From Profundibacter sp033851955 (GTDB lineage Bacteria > Pseudomonadota > Alphaproteobacteria > Rhodobacterales > Rhodobacteraceae), in NCBI GenBank assembly GCA_033851955.1, contig JAWSVK010000009.1:1-64000 (forward strand): a stretch of DNA of 64,000 nucleotides, given 5' to 3'. The stretch's first letter is position 1. Every line of letters begins with the position of its first letter. Under the pieces are notes generated by a model that saw nothing but the letters and a program-made list of their open reading frames with translations, ran no database searches and was not told where the DNA came from. The position numbers were made by a program, and so were the translations under genes. Of the stretch, positions 17,222 to 26,192 are shown in pieces.

Positions 17222-17452
17222 TCCTGAGGCACAGATGCCATTTATCGTGACAAATTAGGGGTACACACCATTTACATAAGGGGAGTTCAGGGGCTATTTT
17301 CGAAAAAAAGAAACCAAAACGGTATTGAGGGCAGACGGTGGGGCACAACAACGGGGATTTCCCTGAACCACAAGAATTCGAATTCCCTAAACGCGGCATT
17401 AAAGATGTCGTGGTAAACGATATTACAGTATATGGTTTTTTGAACACATTGA

Positions 17453-18475
17453 GTGGGATTTAGGTTGGGCGCATTTGCCTCATATCGGTTGCGAGTAGAA
17501 CGCCAGAGCAGGCGTGTTCGCGCGTTTCGCAAGAGCCGCGATTTAAAACCGGTATCGGTGCGCACCAAGCAGATCAAAAAAGATGACATCATCATCTTTA
17601 CAACCATGCGCAACGAGCGCATTCGCCTGTCATATTTCCTACGGTATTATCGTGAATTGGGCGTGAATCATTTCGTAATAGTCGACAATGACAGTGACGA
17701 TGGATCCCGTGAATTTTTGGCAGAACAGCCGGACGTTTCGATTTGGACAACCGCCAAAAGCTATAAGAAATCGCGCTTTGGGGTGGATTGGCTCAATTGG
17801 TTGCTCACTAAATACGGCCATGGCCACTGGACACTAACTGTAGATGTGGACGAATTTCTAGTGTTTCCGTTTAGTGACACGCGTTCGATCAAAGCCCTGA
17901 CAGATTGGCTGGATGCCTCCTCGATCCCGTCCTTTAGTGCAATGTTGGTGGATATGTACCCAAAGGGACGCATTGATGCGATGCCCTACCGGTCGGGCCA
18001 AGATCCATTCGAAATTGCGTCGTGGTTTGACAGCGGCAATTATTCTATTTCCAAGAACAATAAATACGCGAACCTGTGGATTCAAGGCGGTCCGCGGGCG
18101 CGTTCGTTTTTTCTGGATTCACCCGAGAGTGCGCCGGCGATGAACAAGACGCCCTTGGTCAAATGGGATCGGAAATATGTCTATGTCAGCTCAACCCATT
18201 CGTTGCTGCCGCGTACTTTGAACCGTGTTTATGATGAGTTTGGCGGTGAAAAAGCGTCGGGTTGTTTGCTGCACGCTAAATTTTTGGACACCTTTGGCAC
18301 AAAGGCCAAAGAAGAGCTGGAGCGTGGACAGCACTACGCCAACAGCCATGAATATAAGGCCTACCACGCTGCCATGCAGGAAAACCCTGATCTTTGGTGC
18401 AAGTGGAGCGAAAAATACATCAATTGGCGACAGTTGGAAATTTTGGGCCTGATGTCCAAAGGAAACTGGGCATGA
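17453..18475 (+). CDS. Glycosyltransferase family 2-like protein, copy B
   Basis: The 340-residue protein aligns along its whole length with copy A: FVIVDNDSDDGS, SYKKSRFGVDWLNWL, metal motif DVD at 131-133, DMYPKGRIDAMPY, NKTPLVKW and SSTHSLLPR. The first in-frame start is GTG at 17453, directly after a stop codon; no good ribosome-binding site is seen. The 231-base gap after copy A has no gene. Its stop overlaps the next start as ATGA. Confidence 0.85.
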   Translation: MGFRLGAFASYRLRVERQSRRVRAFRKSRDLKPVSVRTKQIKKDDIIIFTTMRNERIRLSYFLRYYRELGVNHFVIVDNDSDDGSREFLAEQPDVSIWTTAKSYKKSRFGVDWLNWLLTKYGHGHWTLTVDVDEFLVFPFSDTRSIKALTDWLDASSIPSFSAMLVDMYPKGRIDAMPYRSGQDPFEIASWFDSGNYSISKNNKYANLWIQGGPRARSFFLDSPESAPAMNKTPLVKWDRKYVYVSSTHSLLPRTLNRVYDEFGGEKASGCLLHAKFLDTFGTKAKEELERGQHYANSHEYKAYHAAMQENPDLWCKWSEKYINWRQLEILGLMSKGNWA

Positions 18476-20181
18476 GCGGGACCGTCGGTATTGTCATGAT
18501 GGTGCATAACGCGCTGGATCGGGCCACTCAGGTGGCACGGCACTGGGCCGAAAGCGGCTGCCCTGTGGTGATCCATGTGGACAGTCAAGTTGGGCGCGAC
18601 GCTTACCGGGAATTTGTCGGCGGCCTGTCTGACTTGTCCGATTTGAAGTTTTGCAAGCGGCATCGTTGCGAATGGGGCACTTGGTCCTTGGTGCAAGCCT
18701 CGCAAACCGGTTCTGAGATGATGTTGGAAGCATTCCCCGATGTGCGCCATGTTTATCTAGCGTCCGGATCATGTTTGCCGCTACGTCCAGTGCAGGAATT
18801 GGTCGATTATTTGGCAGAGCGCCCGCGCACCGATTTCATCGAATCCGCCACAACTGATGATGTGCCCTGGGCAATTGGCGGGCTGGACACTGAACGTTTC
18901 ACCATGCGGTTCCCGTTCTCGTGGAAACGCCATCGAGAATTGTTTGACGGCTACGTCAAATTGCAACGCCGCGTGAAATATAAGCGCAGAATCCCGATGG
19001 GCGTGGTGCCGCATTTGGGGTCCCAATGGTGGTGCCTGACGCGGCGAACGCTGTCATCCATTCTTGAGGATCAGCAGCGTGAAACCTTTGATAAATATTT
19101 CAGACGGGTCTGGATCCCGGATGAGTCCTATTATCAAACGTTGGTTCGGTTGTTCTCAACCAATATCGAAAGCCGGTCGTTGACCCTGTCCAAGTTTGAT
19201 TACCAAGGTAAGCCACATACGTTTTATGACGACCACCTGCAACTGTTGCGCCGCTCTGACTGCTTTGTTGCGCGTAAAATTTGGCCCAATGCAGATCGCT
19301 TATATCAAGCATTTCTGACCGATGAAGACAGTGCCATGAAAAAGGCCGAGCCAAACCCCGGCAAAATTGACCGAATTTTTGCCAAAGCAGTTGAGCGCCG
19401 AATTCGTGGCCGCGCGGGTCTCTATATGCAGAGCCGTTACCCTGTCGAGGATCGCGAAAACGGCGCAACACCCGCGCCTTATTCAGTCTTTCAGGGCTTC
19501 TCCTATCTGTTTGAGGATTTTGTACCGTGGTTGGCCAAATCCACCGGATCGACTGTGCATGGGCATTTGTTTGCGCCCGAACGGGCCGAGTTTGTCGGCG
19601 GCGAACACATCTATAGCGGTTGCGTGCCGGATTCCGCCGCGATGCGGGATGCTAACCCAAAAGCATTTTTGACCAACTTGATCTGGAACACACGCGGCGA
19701 GCAGCAATGCTTTCAATTCAGCCCACGTGATTTACAAGATTTGAACTGGTTCATCGCGAAAGATCCCAATGCCAGCATCACGGTAATTACCGGAGCGTGG
19801 GTGGTGCCGCTGTTCCATTCCAGCCTAAGTTTTATCGAAATCCGCAAAGAGGCGGCCAAGCTGCAAAAGATCGAGAGCGATCATCTGGATGTTCTGCGCT
19901 CGCCATGGGCCAAGGCGCGTGTGCGCATTATGACGATGGCAGAATTCATCGAGGCCCCGATGGAACCGCTCCAGACCATCATCGACACAATCGGCCCCCG
20001 CAACAATCTGCGAACCTTATCAGAAGCCCCAAAAATGGTTGACCTGACCGGATTTGGAAAGTTTTTGCAGAATTTGAAAAACCAAGGCATGCATCCGCAT
20101 TTGATGGGTGATTTCCCCAGCGGCGACCACATTGCTCAAGTCACCGCAAAACCACGCCGCCCTTATCTGGTTAGAAAGTAA
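18472..20181 (+). CDS. Branch-type (GT14-like) beta-1,6-N-acetylglucosaminyltransferase with DUF5927-like C-terminal domain
   Basis: The 569-residue protein has an N-terminal domain like core-2/I-branching enzymes (about residues 1-270): IVMMVHNALDRATQV, YLASGSCLPLRPVQELVDYL, GSQWWCLTR and IPDESYYQTLV. The C-terminal half (about 310-569) resembles the DUF5927 domain found fused to this family in Rhodobacterales. The upstream open frame to 18394 is antiparallel or overlapping coding, and ATG 18472 gives a four-base overlap with copy B. The transferred sugar is inferred only from the family. Confidence 0.8.
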   Translation: MSGTVGIVMMVHNALDRATQVARHWAESGCPVVIHVDSQVGRDAYREFVGGLSDLSDLKFCKRHRCEWGTWSLVQASQTGSEMMLEAFPDVRHVYLASGSCLPLRPVQELVDYLAERPRTDFIESATTDDVPWAIGGLDTERFTMRFPFSWKRHRELFDGYVKLQRRVKYKRRIPMGVVPHLGSQWWCLTRRTLSSILEDQQRETFDKYFRRVWIPDESYYQTLVRLFSTNIESRSLTLSKFDYQGKPHTFYDDHLQLLRRSDCFVARKIWPNADRLYQAFLTDEDSAMKKAEPNPGKIDRIFAKAVERRIRGRAGLYMQSRYPVEDRENGATPAPYSVFQGFSYLFEDFVPWLAKSTGSTVHGHLFAPERAEFVGGEHIYSGCVPDSAAMRDANPKAFLTNLIWNTRGEQQCFQFSPRDLQDLNWFIAKDPNASITVITGAWVVPLFHSSLSFIEIRKEAAKLQKIESDHLDVLRSPWAKARVRIMTMAEFIEAPMEPLQTIIDTIGPRNNLRTLSEAPKMVDLTGFGKFLQNLKNQGMHPHLMGDFPSGDHIAQVTAKPRRPYLVRK

Positions 20182-20185
20182 CCCC

Positions 20186-21604
20186 ATGTCAGAAAAATTC
20201 GACTATTACGTCATCCTCGCTGAAAAGCGCACCGGTTCGAATTTCTTATGCTCGAACTTGAACCAGTTTAAGGGCATCACCGCACACGGCGAGGCGTATA
20301 ACCCCTATTTCATTGGTGATGGCAGCAGGACCGATTTGCACGGTGTCACGCTGGCTATGCGCGAGGCCGATCCGATGCGGCTGATCAACGAAATGAAAGC
20401 CCAACCAAACAACTTGATCGGGTTTCGCTTTTTTTCGAGCCACGATATGCGCGCCTATGATCACTTCATGCCCGACAAACGTTGCGGCAAAATCATCCTA
20501 ACCCGCAACCCACTAGAAAGCTATGTGTCCGAGCTGATTGCTTGGACCACCAACCAGTGGAAATTGGGCAAGGACGACGTGCGCGAAACCGCGCGGGTTC
20601 AGTTCAAAATGGACGAATTCAAAAAGCATGTTTCTGAATATCAGGCCTTTCAGGTGAAAATTCTGAATGACTTACAGCACTCAGGGCAGACCGGATTTTA
20701 TATCGCTTATGAGGACATTCAAAGCGTAGATGTTCTAAACGGCATGGCCGAATTCCTGGGGATCGAAAGTCGCGTTGACGGGATTTCTACCAACCTTAGA
20801 CGGCAAAACCCGGGCAGCCTGCGTGACAAGGTGATCAACTATGATGAAATGGCCGAGGCTTTGGCCAGTATGGACACGTTCAACCTGACGCGCACCCCTA
20901 ATTTTGAACCGCGGCGCGGCCCTGTGGTACCAAGTTACGTGGCCGCTGCTAAATCGCCGCTGATGTATTTGCCTATTAAGGGCGGACTCGATGCTCAAAT
21001 ACGCCTGTGGCTGTCGGACCTGGATCAAGGCGGCGACCTGCTGGACGGTTTCAATCAAAAGACATTGCGCCAATGGAAGCGCAAAAACGCGGGGCACCGT
21101 AGTTTTACGATCATCCGCCATCCAGTCGTGCGGGCGCATGCAGCGTTCTGTGAACATATTTTGGACACGGGCCCTGATGGATACCCTGAAATCCGTGAAA
21201 AGCTGCGCACTGAATATGGTGTGCCAATTCCCGAAGGTGCTGTTGACGACAGCTATGATCGACGCACGCACCGCGAGGCATTTTTGAAGTTCCTAGCCTT
21301 CCTAAAAGACAATTTACGCGGCCAAACCAGCATTCGGATCGACACCGCTTGGGCCAGCCAAGCGCAAATTTTGCAAGGGTTCGGGCAATTTGCATTGCCT
21401 GATATGGTGTTTCGCGAGGACCAGTTAATTGAGGGCCTAGCACAGCTTTGTGAGCAGATCGGCGTGGAGGCTGCCGAACTGCCGGAAAACCCCAATCATC
21501 ATCCTATTGCTCTGAACGATATTTATGATGCCGACATTGAGGCCGCGACGCGGGATATCTATCAGCGTGATTACATGATGTTTGGCTATAAGGCGCTTGG
21601 CTAA
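20186..21604 (+). CDS. NodH-like sulfotransferase with two sulfotransferase-type halves
   Basis: The 472-residue protein starts with a PAPS 5'-phosphosulfate loop EKRTGSNFLCSNL (about residues 13-25) and a 3'-phosphate motif IILTRNPLESYVS near 105, like Stf0/NodH enzymes. The C-terminal half has a second 3'-phosphate-type motif TIIRHPVVRAHAAF near 315, preceded by LMYLPIKGGLDAQI where a first loop would be expected. It starts 4 bases after the glycosyltransferase gene. It probably sulfates the glycan made by the neighbouring enzymes, with CysQ clearing PAP; this role is inferred. Confidence 0.75.
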   Translation: MSEKFDYYVILAEKRTGSNFLCSNLNQFKGITAHGEAYNPYFIGDGSRTDLHGVTLAMREADPMRLINEMKAQPNNLIGFRFFSSHDMRAYDHFMPDKRCGKIILTRNPLESYVSELIAWTTNQWKLGKDDVRETARVQFKMDEFKKHVSEYQAFQVKILNDLQHSGQTGFYIAYEDIQSVDVLNGMAEFLGIESRVDGISTNLRRQNPGSLRDKVINYDEMAEALASMDTFNLTRTPNFEPRRGPVVPSYVAAAKSPLMYLPIKGGLDAQIRLWLSDLDQGGDLLDGFNQKTLRQWKRKNAGHRSFTIIRHPVVRAHAAFCEHILDTGPDGYPEIREKLRTEYGVPIPEGAVDDSYDRRTHREAFLKFLAFLKDNLRGQTSIRIDTAWASQAQILQGFGQFALPDMVFREDQLIEGLAQLCEQIGVEAAELPENPNHHPIALNDIYDADIEAATRDIYQRDYMMFGYKALG

Positions 21605-21613
21605 TTTGGCTCG

Positions 21614-22771
21614 CTAAACGTCGATTGAGCGGGCGATCAGCTCTTTCATGATCTCGTTGGTGCCGCCATATATCCGTTGCACACGGGCATCTGCAAAGGC
21701 GCGTGAGATTGGGTATTCGGCCATATAGCCGTAACCGCCAAACAATTGCAGGCATTCGTCCATCACCTGACCCTGTGCCTCGGTGGACCAATACTTTGCC
21801 ATCGATGCTGTAGGGGCGTCCAATTTACCCTCGATCAAACGACCGATGCAATCATTGACGAAAGAGCGCAAAACCTCGGCTTTGGTCTTGCATTCAGCAA
21901 GTTTAAAACGGGTGTTCTGAAAATCCATAATCCGTTGCCCAAAGGCCTTACGTTCCTGCACATAGGTCACCGTTTCCGCGATCGCAAAATCAATTGCGCC
22001 CAAGGCTTGAATGGCAATCAAAAGCCGTTCCCAGGGCAATTGTTGCATCAACTGGTAGAACCCTTGGCCTTCCTCTGCGCCCAACAAGTTGGTCAGCGGC
22101 ACTTTGACATCTTCAAAGAACAACTCGGCCGTATCGTTGCCCTTCATCCCCAGTTTTTTCAGCGGCTCGCCGCGCTGAAACCCATCCAAACCGTCGGGTT
22201 CAACCACGACCAATGATACACCTTTGGCACCAGCTTCCTTGTCGGTTTTGACGACGGTGATGATCAGATCTGCGGTCAGCCCGTTGGTGATAAAAATTTT
22301 GGACCCGTTGATGCAATATTGGTTTCCGTCCTGCACCGCTCGGGTGCGGACCGCCTTCAGATCGGACCCAGTGCTGGGTTCGGTCATCGCAATCGCGCCG
22401 ACGATGTCACCTGAAACCAAACCTGGCAACCAGCGGGCCTTTTGTGCGTCGGAGCCATAAACACTGATGTAGTGTTGAACAATGGATTGGATTCCAAGGC
22501 CCCAATTCACGTCACCCAATCGCGCCTGTTCATAGAGCGCAACAGCCTCAAAACCCACGTCGCCACCAACACCACCGTGGACCTCTCCGATCGCACCGCT
22601 CATAATGCCAGCTGCGCCGGCGTTTTGCCAAAAACCTCGATCGACAATGCCCTGCTCGACCCACGTTTCTATATTGGGTGCCATTTCATCGGCAAAGAAT
22701 CGTGTGACCATGTCGGCGAACATGCGGTGTTCTTCCGACGCCCAGTTTGAATTTTCACTAAAGAGTGCCAT
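21614..22771 (-). CDS. Acyl-CoA dehydrogenase
   Basis: The 385-residue flavoprotein has the family motifs in order: IVGAIAMTEPSTGSDLKAV (FAD/substrate loop), MKGNDTAELFFEDVKVP, and the C-terminal LQLFGGYGYMAEYPISRAF with RIYGGTNEIMKELIA. It oxidises an acyl-CoA to the enoyl-CoA using ETF as electron acceptor. The chain-length class cannot be fixed from sequence. ATG at 22771 follows AGGA; the open frame above it is not family-like. Confidence 0.92.
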   Translation of the reverse strand: MALFSENSNWASEEHRMFADMVTRFFADEMAPNIETWVEQGIVDRGFWQNAGAAGIMSGAIGEVHGGVGGDVGFEAVALYEQARLGDVNWGLGIQSIVQHYISVYGSDAQKARWLPGLVSGDIVGAIAMTEPSTGSDLKAVRTRAVQDGNQYCINGSKIFITNGLTADLIITVVKTDKEAGAKGVSLVVVEPDGLDGFQRGEPLKKLGMKGNDTAELFFEDVKVPLTNLLGAEEGQGFYQLMQQLPWERLLIAIQALGAIDFAIAETVTYVQERKAFGQRIMDFQNTRFKLAECKTKAEVLRSFVNDCIGRLIEGKLDAPTASMAKYWSTEAQGQVMDECLQLFGGYGYMAEYPISRAFADARVQRIYGGTNEIMKELIARSIDV

Positions 22772-22860
22772 GAGATGTCCTTCCTGATATTGCAAAAACT
22801 CTACAGGAAAGCAGCGCCGTGTGGATGATAACGTGGCGTTACCGACGTCGACAGCCCGAT

Positions 22861-23325
22861 TTAGGCGGCCTGGTTTGAGGCAGTGTTGGTCAATAAAGCG
22901 TGGAGCGTTGCAGGATCGGAATTGGCACGCAATTTTGTGCAAACAGCGCCGTCGCGCATGGTTCTGGACACCAACGCCAAGGCCTTTAGATGTTCGACGC
23001 CAGAATCCAACGGCGCAAACAAGGTGAAAACCAAATCCACGGGCTGACGATCGACCGCGTCAAAATCCAACGGCTTTTCAACCCGCAAAAACGCGCCAAC
23101 GACACCGGTTAATCCAGCGATACGAGCATGTGGCAGGGCCACGCCATGTCCAACACCGGTTGGGCCTAAACTCTCACGGCTTTGCAGAGCAGCGACGGCA
23201 GCGGTGGCATCCAAGCCATAAGACGAGGCGATGATCTCTCCCAATTGCTGGAAGAGACGCTTTTTACTACTCACTTGACCGATAACGCGCACGGAACCGG
23301 GCGTTAGAATATTTGAAAGTTCCAT
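22861..23325 (-). CDS. ptsN: PTS IIA-like nitrogen regulatory protein PtsN
   Basis: PtsN (EIIA-Ntr) receives phosphate from NPr and signals to regulators rather than transporting sugar. The 154-residue product has the active-site His66 in GVALPHARIAG and the family segments RESLGPTGVGHG and FTLFAP. It lies directly downstream of hpf, an arrangement conserved across proteobacteria. Confidence 0.92.
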   Translation of the reverse strand: MELSNILTPGSVRVIGQVSSKKRLFQQLGEIIASSYGLDATAAVAALQSRESLGPTGVGHGVALPHARIAGLTGVVGAFLRVEKPLDFDAVDRQPVDLVFTLFAPLDSGVEHLKALALVSRTMRDGAVCTKLRANSDPATLHALLTNTASNQAA

Positions 23326-23362
23326 TTACCTTCACTTCATCCCTGCCCGTATATTGTGGGCC

Positions 23363-23938
23363 TTAGCTGGCGTTGCGTGGGTCAACCCAGCCGATATTGC
23401 CGTCTTCACGGCGATAGACCACGTTAACACCATTGTGTCCTTCATGACGGAAAACCATGACCGGTGCCCCTGACAGCTCCATTTGCATCACGGCCTCGCC
23501 AACCGAAAGAGACGGTATTTTCGTCTCCATCTCAGCGATGATCATGGGCTGGAGTGTTTCAGGTTCCGATTCTTCTGTGTGTTCCGATCCGGCGAGGATA
23601 TACGAGGAAGCGCCGGAAAGTTCAACCGGTTGTGCACGTTCGCGGTGATGGTCCTTTAGACGGCGCTTGTAACGGCGCAACTGTTTTTCCAGTTTTTCAC
23701 TACACTGGTCAAATGCTGCATAGATTTCATGGGCATGCGCCTTGGCCGAAGCGGTCAGGCCGGTTGACAGATGCACGGTGGCCTCGCAGACAAATTCATT
23801 GGCACTGCGTGAAAAAATGATCATCGCATCGGTTGGGCGTTCAGCATATTTTTGCACAACTCCATTCAACTCGTCTTTGACGTGGGTTTGCAGGGCCTCA
23901 CCTATATCAATCTGTTTTCCGCTGATCTGGTATTGCAT
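23363..23938 (-). CDS. hpf: Ribosome hibernation promoting factor, long form
   Basis: HPF binds the small ribosomal subunit and drives 100S dimer formation in stationary phase. The 191-residue product is the long form: an S30AE domain (about 1-105) with ISGKQIDIGEAL and KLEKQLRRYKRRLKDHH, a variable linker, and a C-terminal dimerisation domain (about 132-191) with MQMELSGAPVMVFRHEGHNG. ATG at 23938 follows AAAGGAG; the open frame extends 12 codons upstream without support. Confidence 0.93.
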   Translation of the reverse strand: MQYQISGKQIDIGEALQTHVKDELNGVVQKYAERPTDAMIIFSRSANEFVCEATVHLSTGLTASAKAHAHEIYAAFDQCSEKLEKQLRRYKRRLKDHHRERAQPVELSGASSYILAGSEHTEESEPETLQPMIIAEMETKIPSLSVGEAVMQMELSGAPVMVFRHEGHNGVNVVYRREDGNIGWVDPRNAS

Positions 23939-24189
23939 CACATCTCCTTTGTGTTGAATGACAAGTTTACCCACCCACTATTACGCAGATTGGTTTCACT
24001 TGGGTTATTGGTTCAGGTATTGTGTTAGCCCCTGCGCTGGTTTGGGGCTGTGCGGTGCGACCGTGAAGAGAAGGCGCACGAACGATGATATTGTGTTCAG
24101 TCATCTCCTGTATTTGGCGATATTTTACCGCCCAATGTCAACTGCATCCACTTGAAATATTTTAGAAATATTTTCTTAAAGGGGGTTGA
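23939..24189. other. Intergenic region between lptB and hpf
   Basis: The 251 bases hold no gene. In many alphaproteobacteria rpoN sits here between lptB and hpf; it is absent. An AT-rich repeat of AAATATTT (twice within 24156-24176) lies just after lptB but is not followed by a T-run. The hpf promoter should be here, though I cannot define its hexamers. Confidence 0.5.
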
Positions 24190-24951
24190 TTATGAGATTT
24201 TGAAGTTTTGGCCCAAATAAACGCGGCGCACGTTTTCATCGTTTACGACCTCTTCGGTGGTGCCGCTCATCAGTACGGCTCCATCGTGCAGGATATAGGC
24301 TCGCTCAACAATCTCGAGCGTTTCGCGGACATTATGATCAGTGATTAAAACGCCAATACCACGGTTTTTCAGGTCCGCCACCAGTGTCCGAATATCGGAA
24401 ACTGCGATTGGGTCGACGCCGGCAAAGGGTTCATCCAACAACAGGTATTTCGGGTTTGAGGCCAGACTACGGGCAATTTCCACCCGCCGCCGCTCACCAC
24501 CAGACAATGAAAGGGCCGATGCTCGCCGCAGGTGCTCAATCGAAAAATCGCCCAGCAACTCTTCTAGACGTTCGCGCCGTTTATGGCGGTCTGTCTCTGT
24601 GATTTCGAGAATCGACATGATGTTGTCTTCGACGTTCATACCGCGAAAAATCGATACTTCTTGCGGCAGATAACCGATTCCCAGCTTGGCGCGGCGATAC
24701 ATCGGCAGATTTGTGACGTCGCGTCCATCAATGGTCACCTGCCCGCCTTCGGGGCTGATCAGGCCCGCGATTGCATAAAAGCAGGTTGTTTTGCCGGACC
24801 CGTTCGGCCCAAGCAACGCCACCACCTCACCTCGGCCCAGATCAAGACTGACATCACGGATCACAGGACGTTTGCGATAGCTTTTGCGCAGATTGCGAAT
24901 GTGCAATCCGGCTTGGCCGTCAGAAACTGTCAGTTCGGGACCCTTTGCCAT
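24190..24951 (-). CDS. lptB: LPS export ABC transporter ATP-binding protein LptB
   Basis: LptB powers extraction of lipopolysaccharide from the inner membrane with LptF/G. The 253-residue protein has Walker A GPNGSGKTT (48-56), signature LSGGERRRVEIAR, Walker B YLLLDEPFAGVDP and the H-loop ITDHNVRETL. The segment GYLPQEVSIFRGMNVEDNI is typical of LptB. It starts 3 bases after the lptA stop. Confidence 0.95.
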   Translation of the reverse strand: MAKGPELTVSDGQAGLHIRNLRKSYRKRPVIRDVSLDLGRGEVVALLGPNGSGKTTCFYAIAGLISPEGGQVTIDGRDVTNLPMYRRAKLGIGYLPQEVSIFRGMNVEDNIMSILEITETDRHKRRERLEELLGDFSIEHLRRASALSLSGGERRRVEIARSLASNPKYLLLDEPFAGVDPIAVSDIRTLVADLKNRGIGVLITDHNVRETLEIVERAYILHDGAVLMSGTTEEVVNDENVRRVYLGQNFKIS

Positions 24952-24954
24952 GGT

Positions 24955-25455
24955 CTAATTGTTACCCGTTTGAAGAATGGTTTTAACGCGGCCTTCTAAT
25001 GTGGCTTGCCCGGTTTTCAGGTTCACGACCATCCGATTAGACGACAGCGCGCTTTGCCCCTGTGTCAGGATCACATTACCTGTCATGACGATGTTGCCGT
25101 TGTCGATTGAATAAATGGCAGTGTTCGCTTCGGCGGCTTCAGCGCCGTTGACCAGCACGACATTGCCAGTCGCGTGCATTTTGGAAATCCTGCGGGTGCC
25201 GCCGCCTTCAGCGTATTCAACCACAACACGGTTTGCTGATAGACGCATGGTGCCTTGGCCAATCACAACGTTTCCGGTGAAAACGGCCGAGCCATTAGAT
25301 TGATTGATTTGCAGAGAATCTGATGAGAGTTCAACAGGTTGCGTCGCATCGTGTTTTAACCCACCAAACGTTATTTGGGTGCCTTGGGCTGTGACGGCTA
25401 CGGGTGTCGCAACAAGTACGAGCGCGACAAATACCATGCGCAATTGATTAAACAT
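24955..25455 (-). CDS. lptA: LPS transport periplasmic protein LptA
   Basis: LptA forms the periplasmic bridge between LptC and LptD. The 166-residue precursor has a signal peptide (residues 1-24, ending AVTAQG) and an OstA-like beta-jellyroll with repeating strand patterns such as GSAVFTGNVVIGQGTMRLSA and ATGNVVLVNGAEAAEANTA. It lies between lptC and lptB in the standard order. Confidence 0.9.
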   Translation of the reverse strand: MFNQLRMVFVALVLVATPVAVTAQGTQITFGGLKHDATQPVELSSDSLQINQSNGSAVFTGNVVIGQGTMRLSANRVVVEYAEGGGTRRISKMHATGNVVLVNGAEAAEANTAIYSIDNGNIVMTGNVILTQGQSALSSNRMVVNLKTGQATLEGRVKTILQTGNN

Positions 25456-25477
25456 CTTATCCCCTTGGTCATTCCGG

Positions 25478-26089
25478 CTAACTGCCTTTAGGGTCGTATA
25501 TCAGCTTCACCCCACCCTTGAAAACCAGAAGATGCGTATCATCGGTGTTGTTTTGCTTTTCAAGCACCATTTGCCCCGCCGTTAATGACCCAAGCGGGCC
25601 AGTTGCGGTGATGTGTCCGTCTGATGCTATGGCGGTTACGTCCAGCGCTGCGGTCAGGCCTGACGTGTTGATGATGAACCCAGTTGAGGTCAGTATCTGC
25701 ACCCCGCCGTCCAGCGTAACCTGTTGCTGCGCTGAGTCGATCCTACCGCTGCTCGCAGAAATATCGATACGCCCGCCGGTTGCATCTTCAATGATGGTTG
25801 TCACATCCGTTGCGGCAATAACTTGCGCATTACCCTCAAGAGGGCGTGCCGTGGTGGCCGTGATCGAGATCGCAGATCCGTCCTCGGTGACACCGGCATA
25901 ATTTGGCGCACCGATACGTTGTTCGCGAGCCAACTGCTCGACATCAATATCAGCAAAGGGGATCGACTGGGTCGGGTCAATATTGCGCGAGAACAAAAAC
26001 AACGTCGACAAGATGCCAAGCGCAATGATCGGCAGGATTACCTTTGTATAGGCGACAAAGCGCGAATAATTATTGTCATATGCAATCAT
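25478..26089 (-). CDS. lptC: LPS export protein LptC
   Basis: LptC is an inner-membrane protein that hands LPS from LptB2FG to LptA. The product from ATG 26089 has 203 residues: a short cytoplasmic tip, a membrane helix in VAYTKVILPIIALGILSTLF and a periplasmic beta domain with repeated segments (TSGLTAALDVTAIASDGHI). A TTG at 26125 would add 12 residues; neither start has a clear ribosome-binding site, so the start is uncertain. Gene order lptC-lptA-lptB supports the call despite low family conservation. Confidence 0.85.
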   Translation of the reverse strand: MIAYDNNYSRFVAYTKVILPIIALGILSTLFLFSRNIDPTQSIPFADIDVEQLAREQRIGAPNYAGVTEDGSAISITATTARPLEGNAQVIAATDVTTIIEDATGGRIDISASSGRIDSAQQQVTLDGGVQILTSTGFIINTSGLTAALDVTAIASDGHITATGPLGSLTAGQMVLEKQNNTDDTHLLVFKGGVKLIYDPKGS

Positions 26090-26192
26090 GTCGCGAACCG
26101 TGGCAGATAACGGCCGATCAGCCAAGGATTCGGGTTGGCCATCAGCGGGGTTCTGCTTAGGGAGGCGCTGTTAAACGGCAAGAGCCTGCGCA

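Noticed and set aside
24156..24176. AAATATTT repeat pair after lptB
   Set aside because: The unit is self-complementary and AT-rich, so a hairpin would be weak and no T-run follows.
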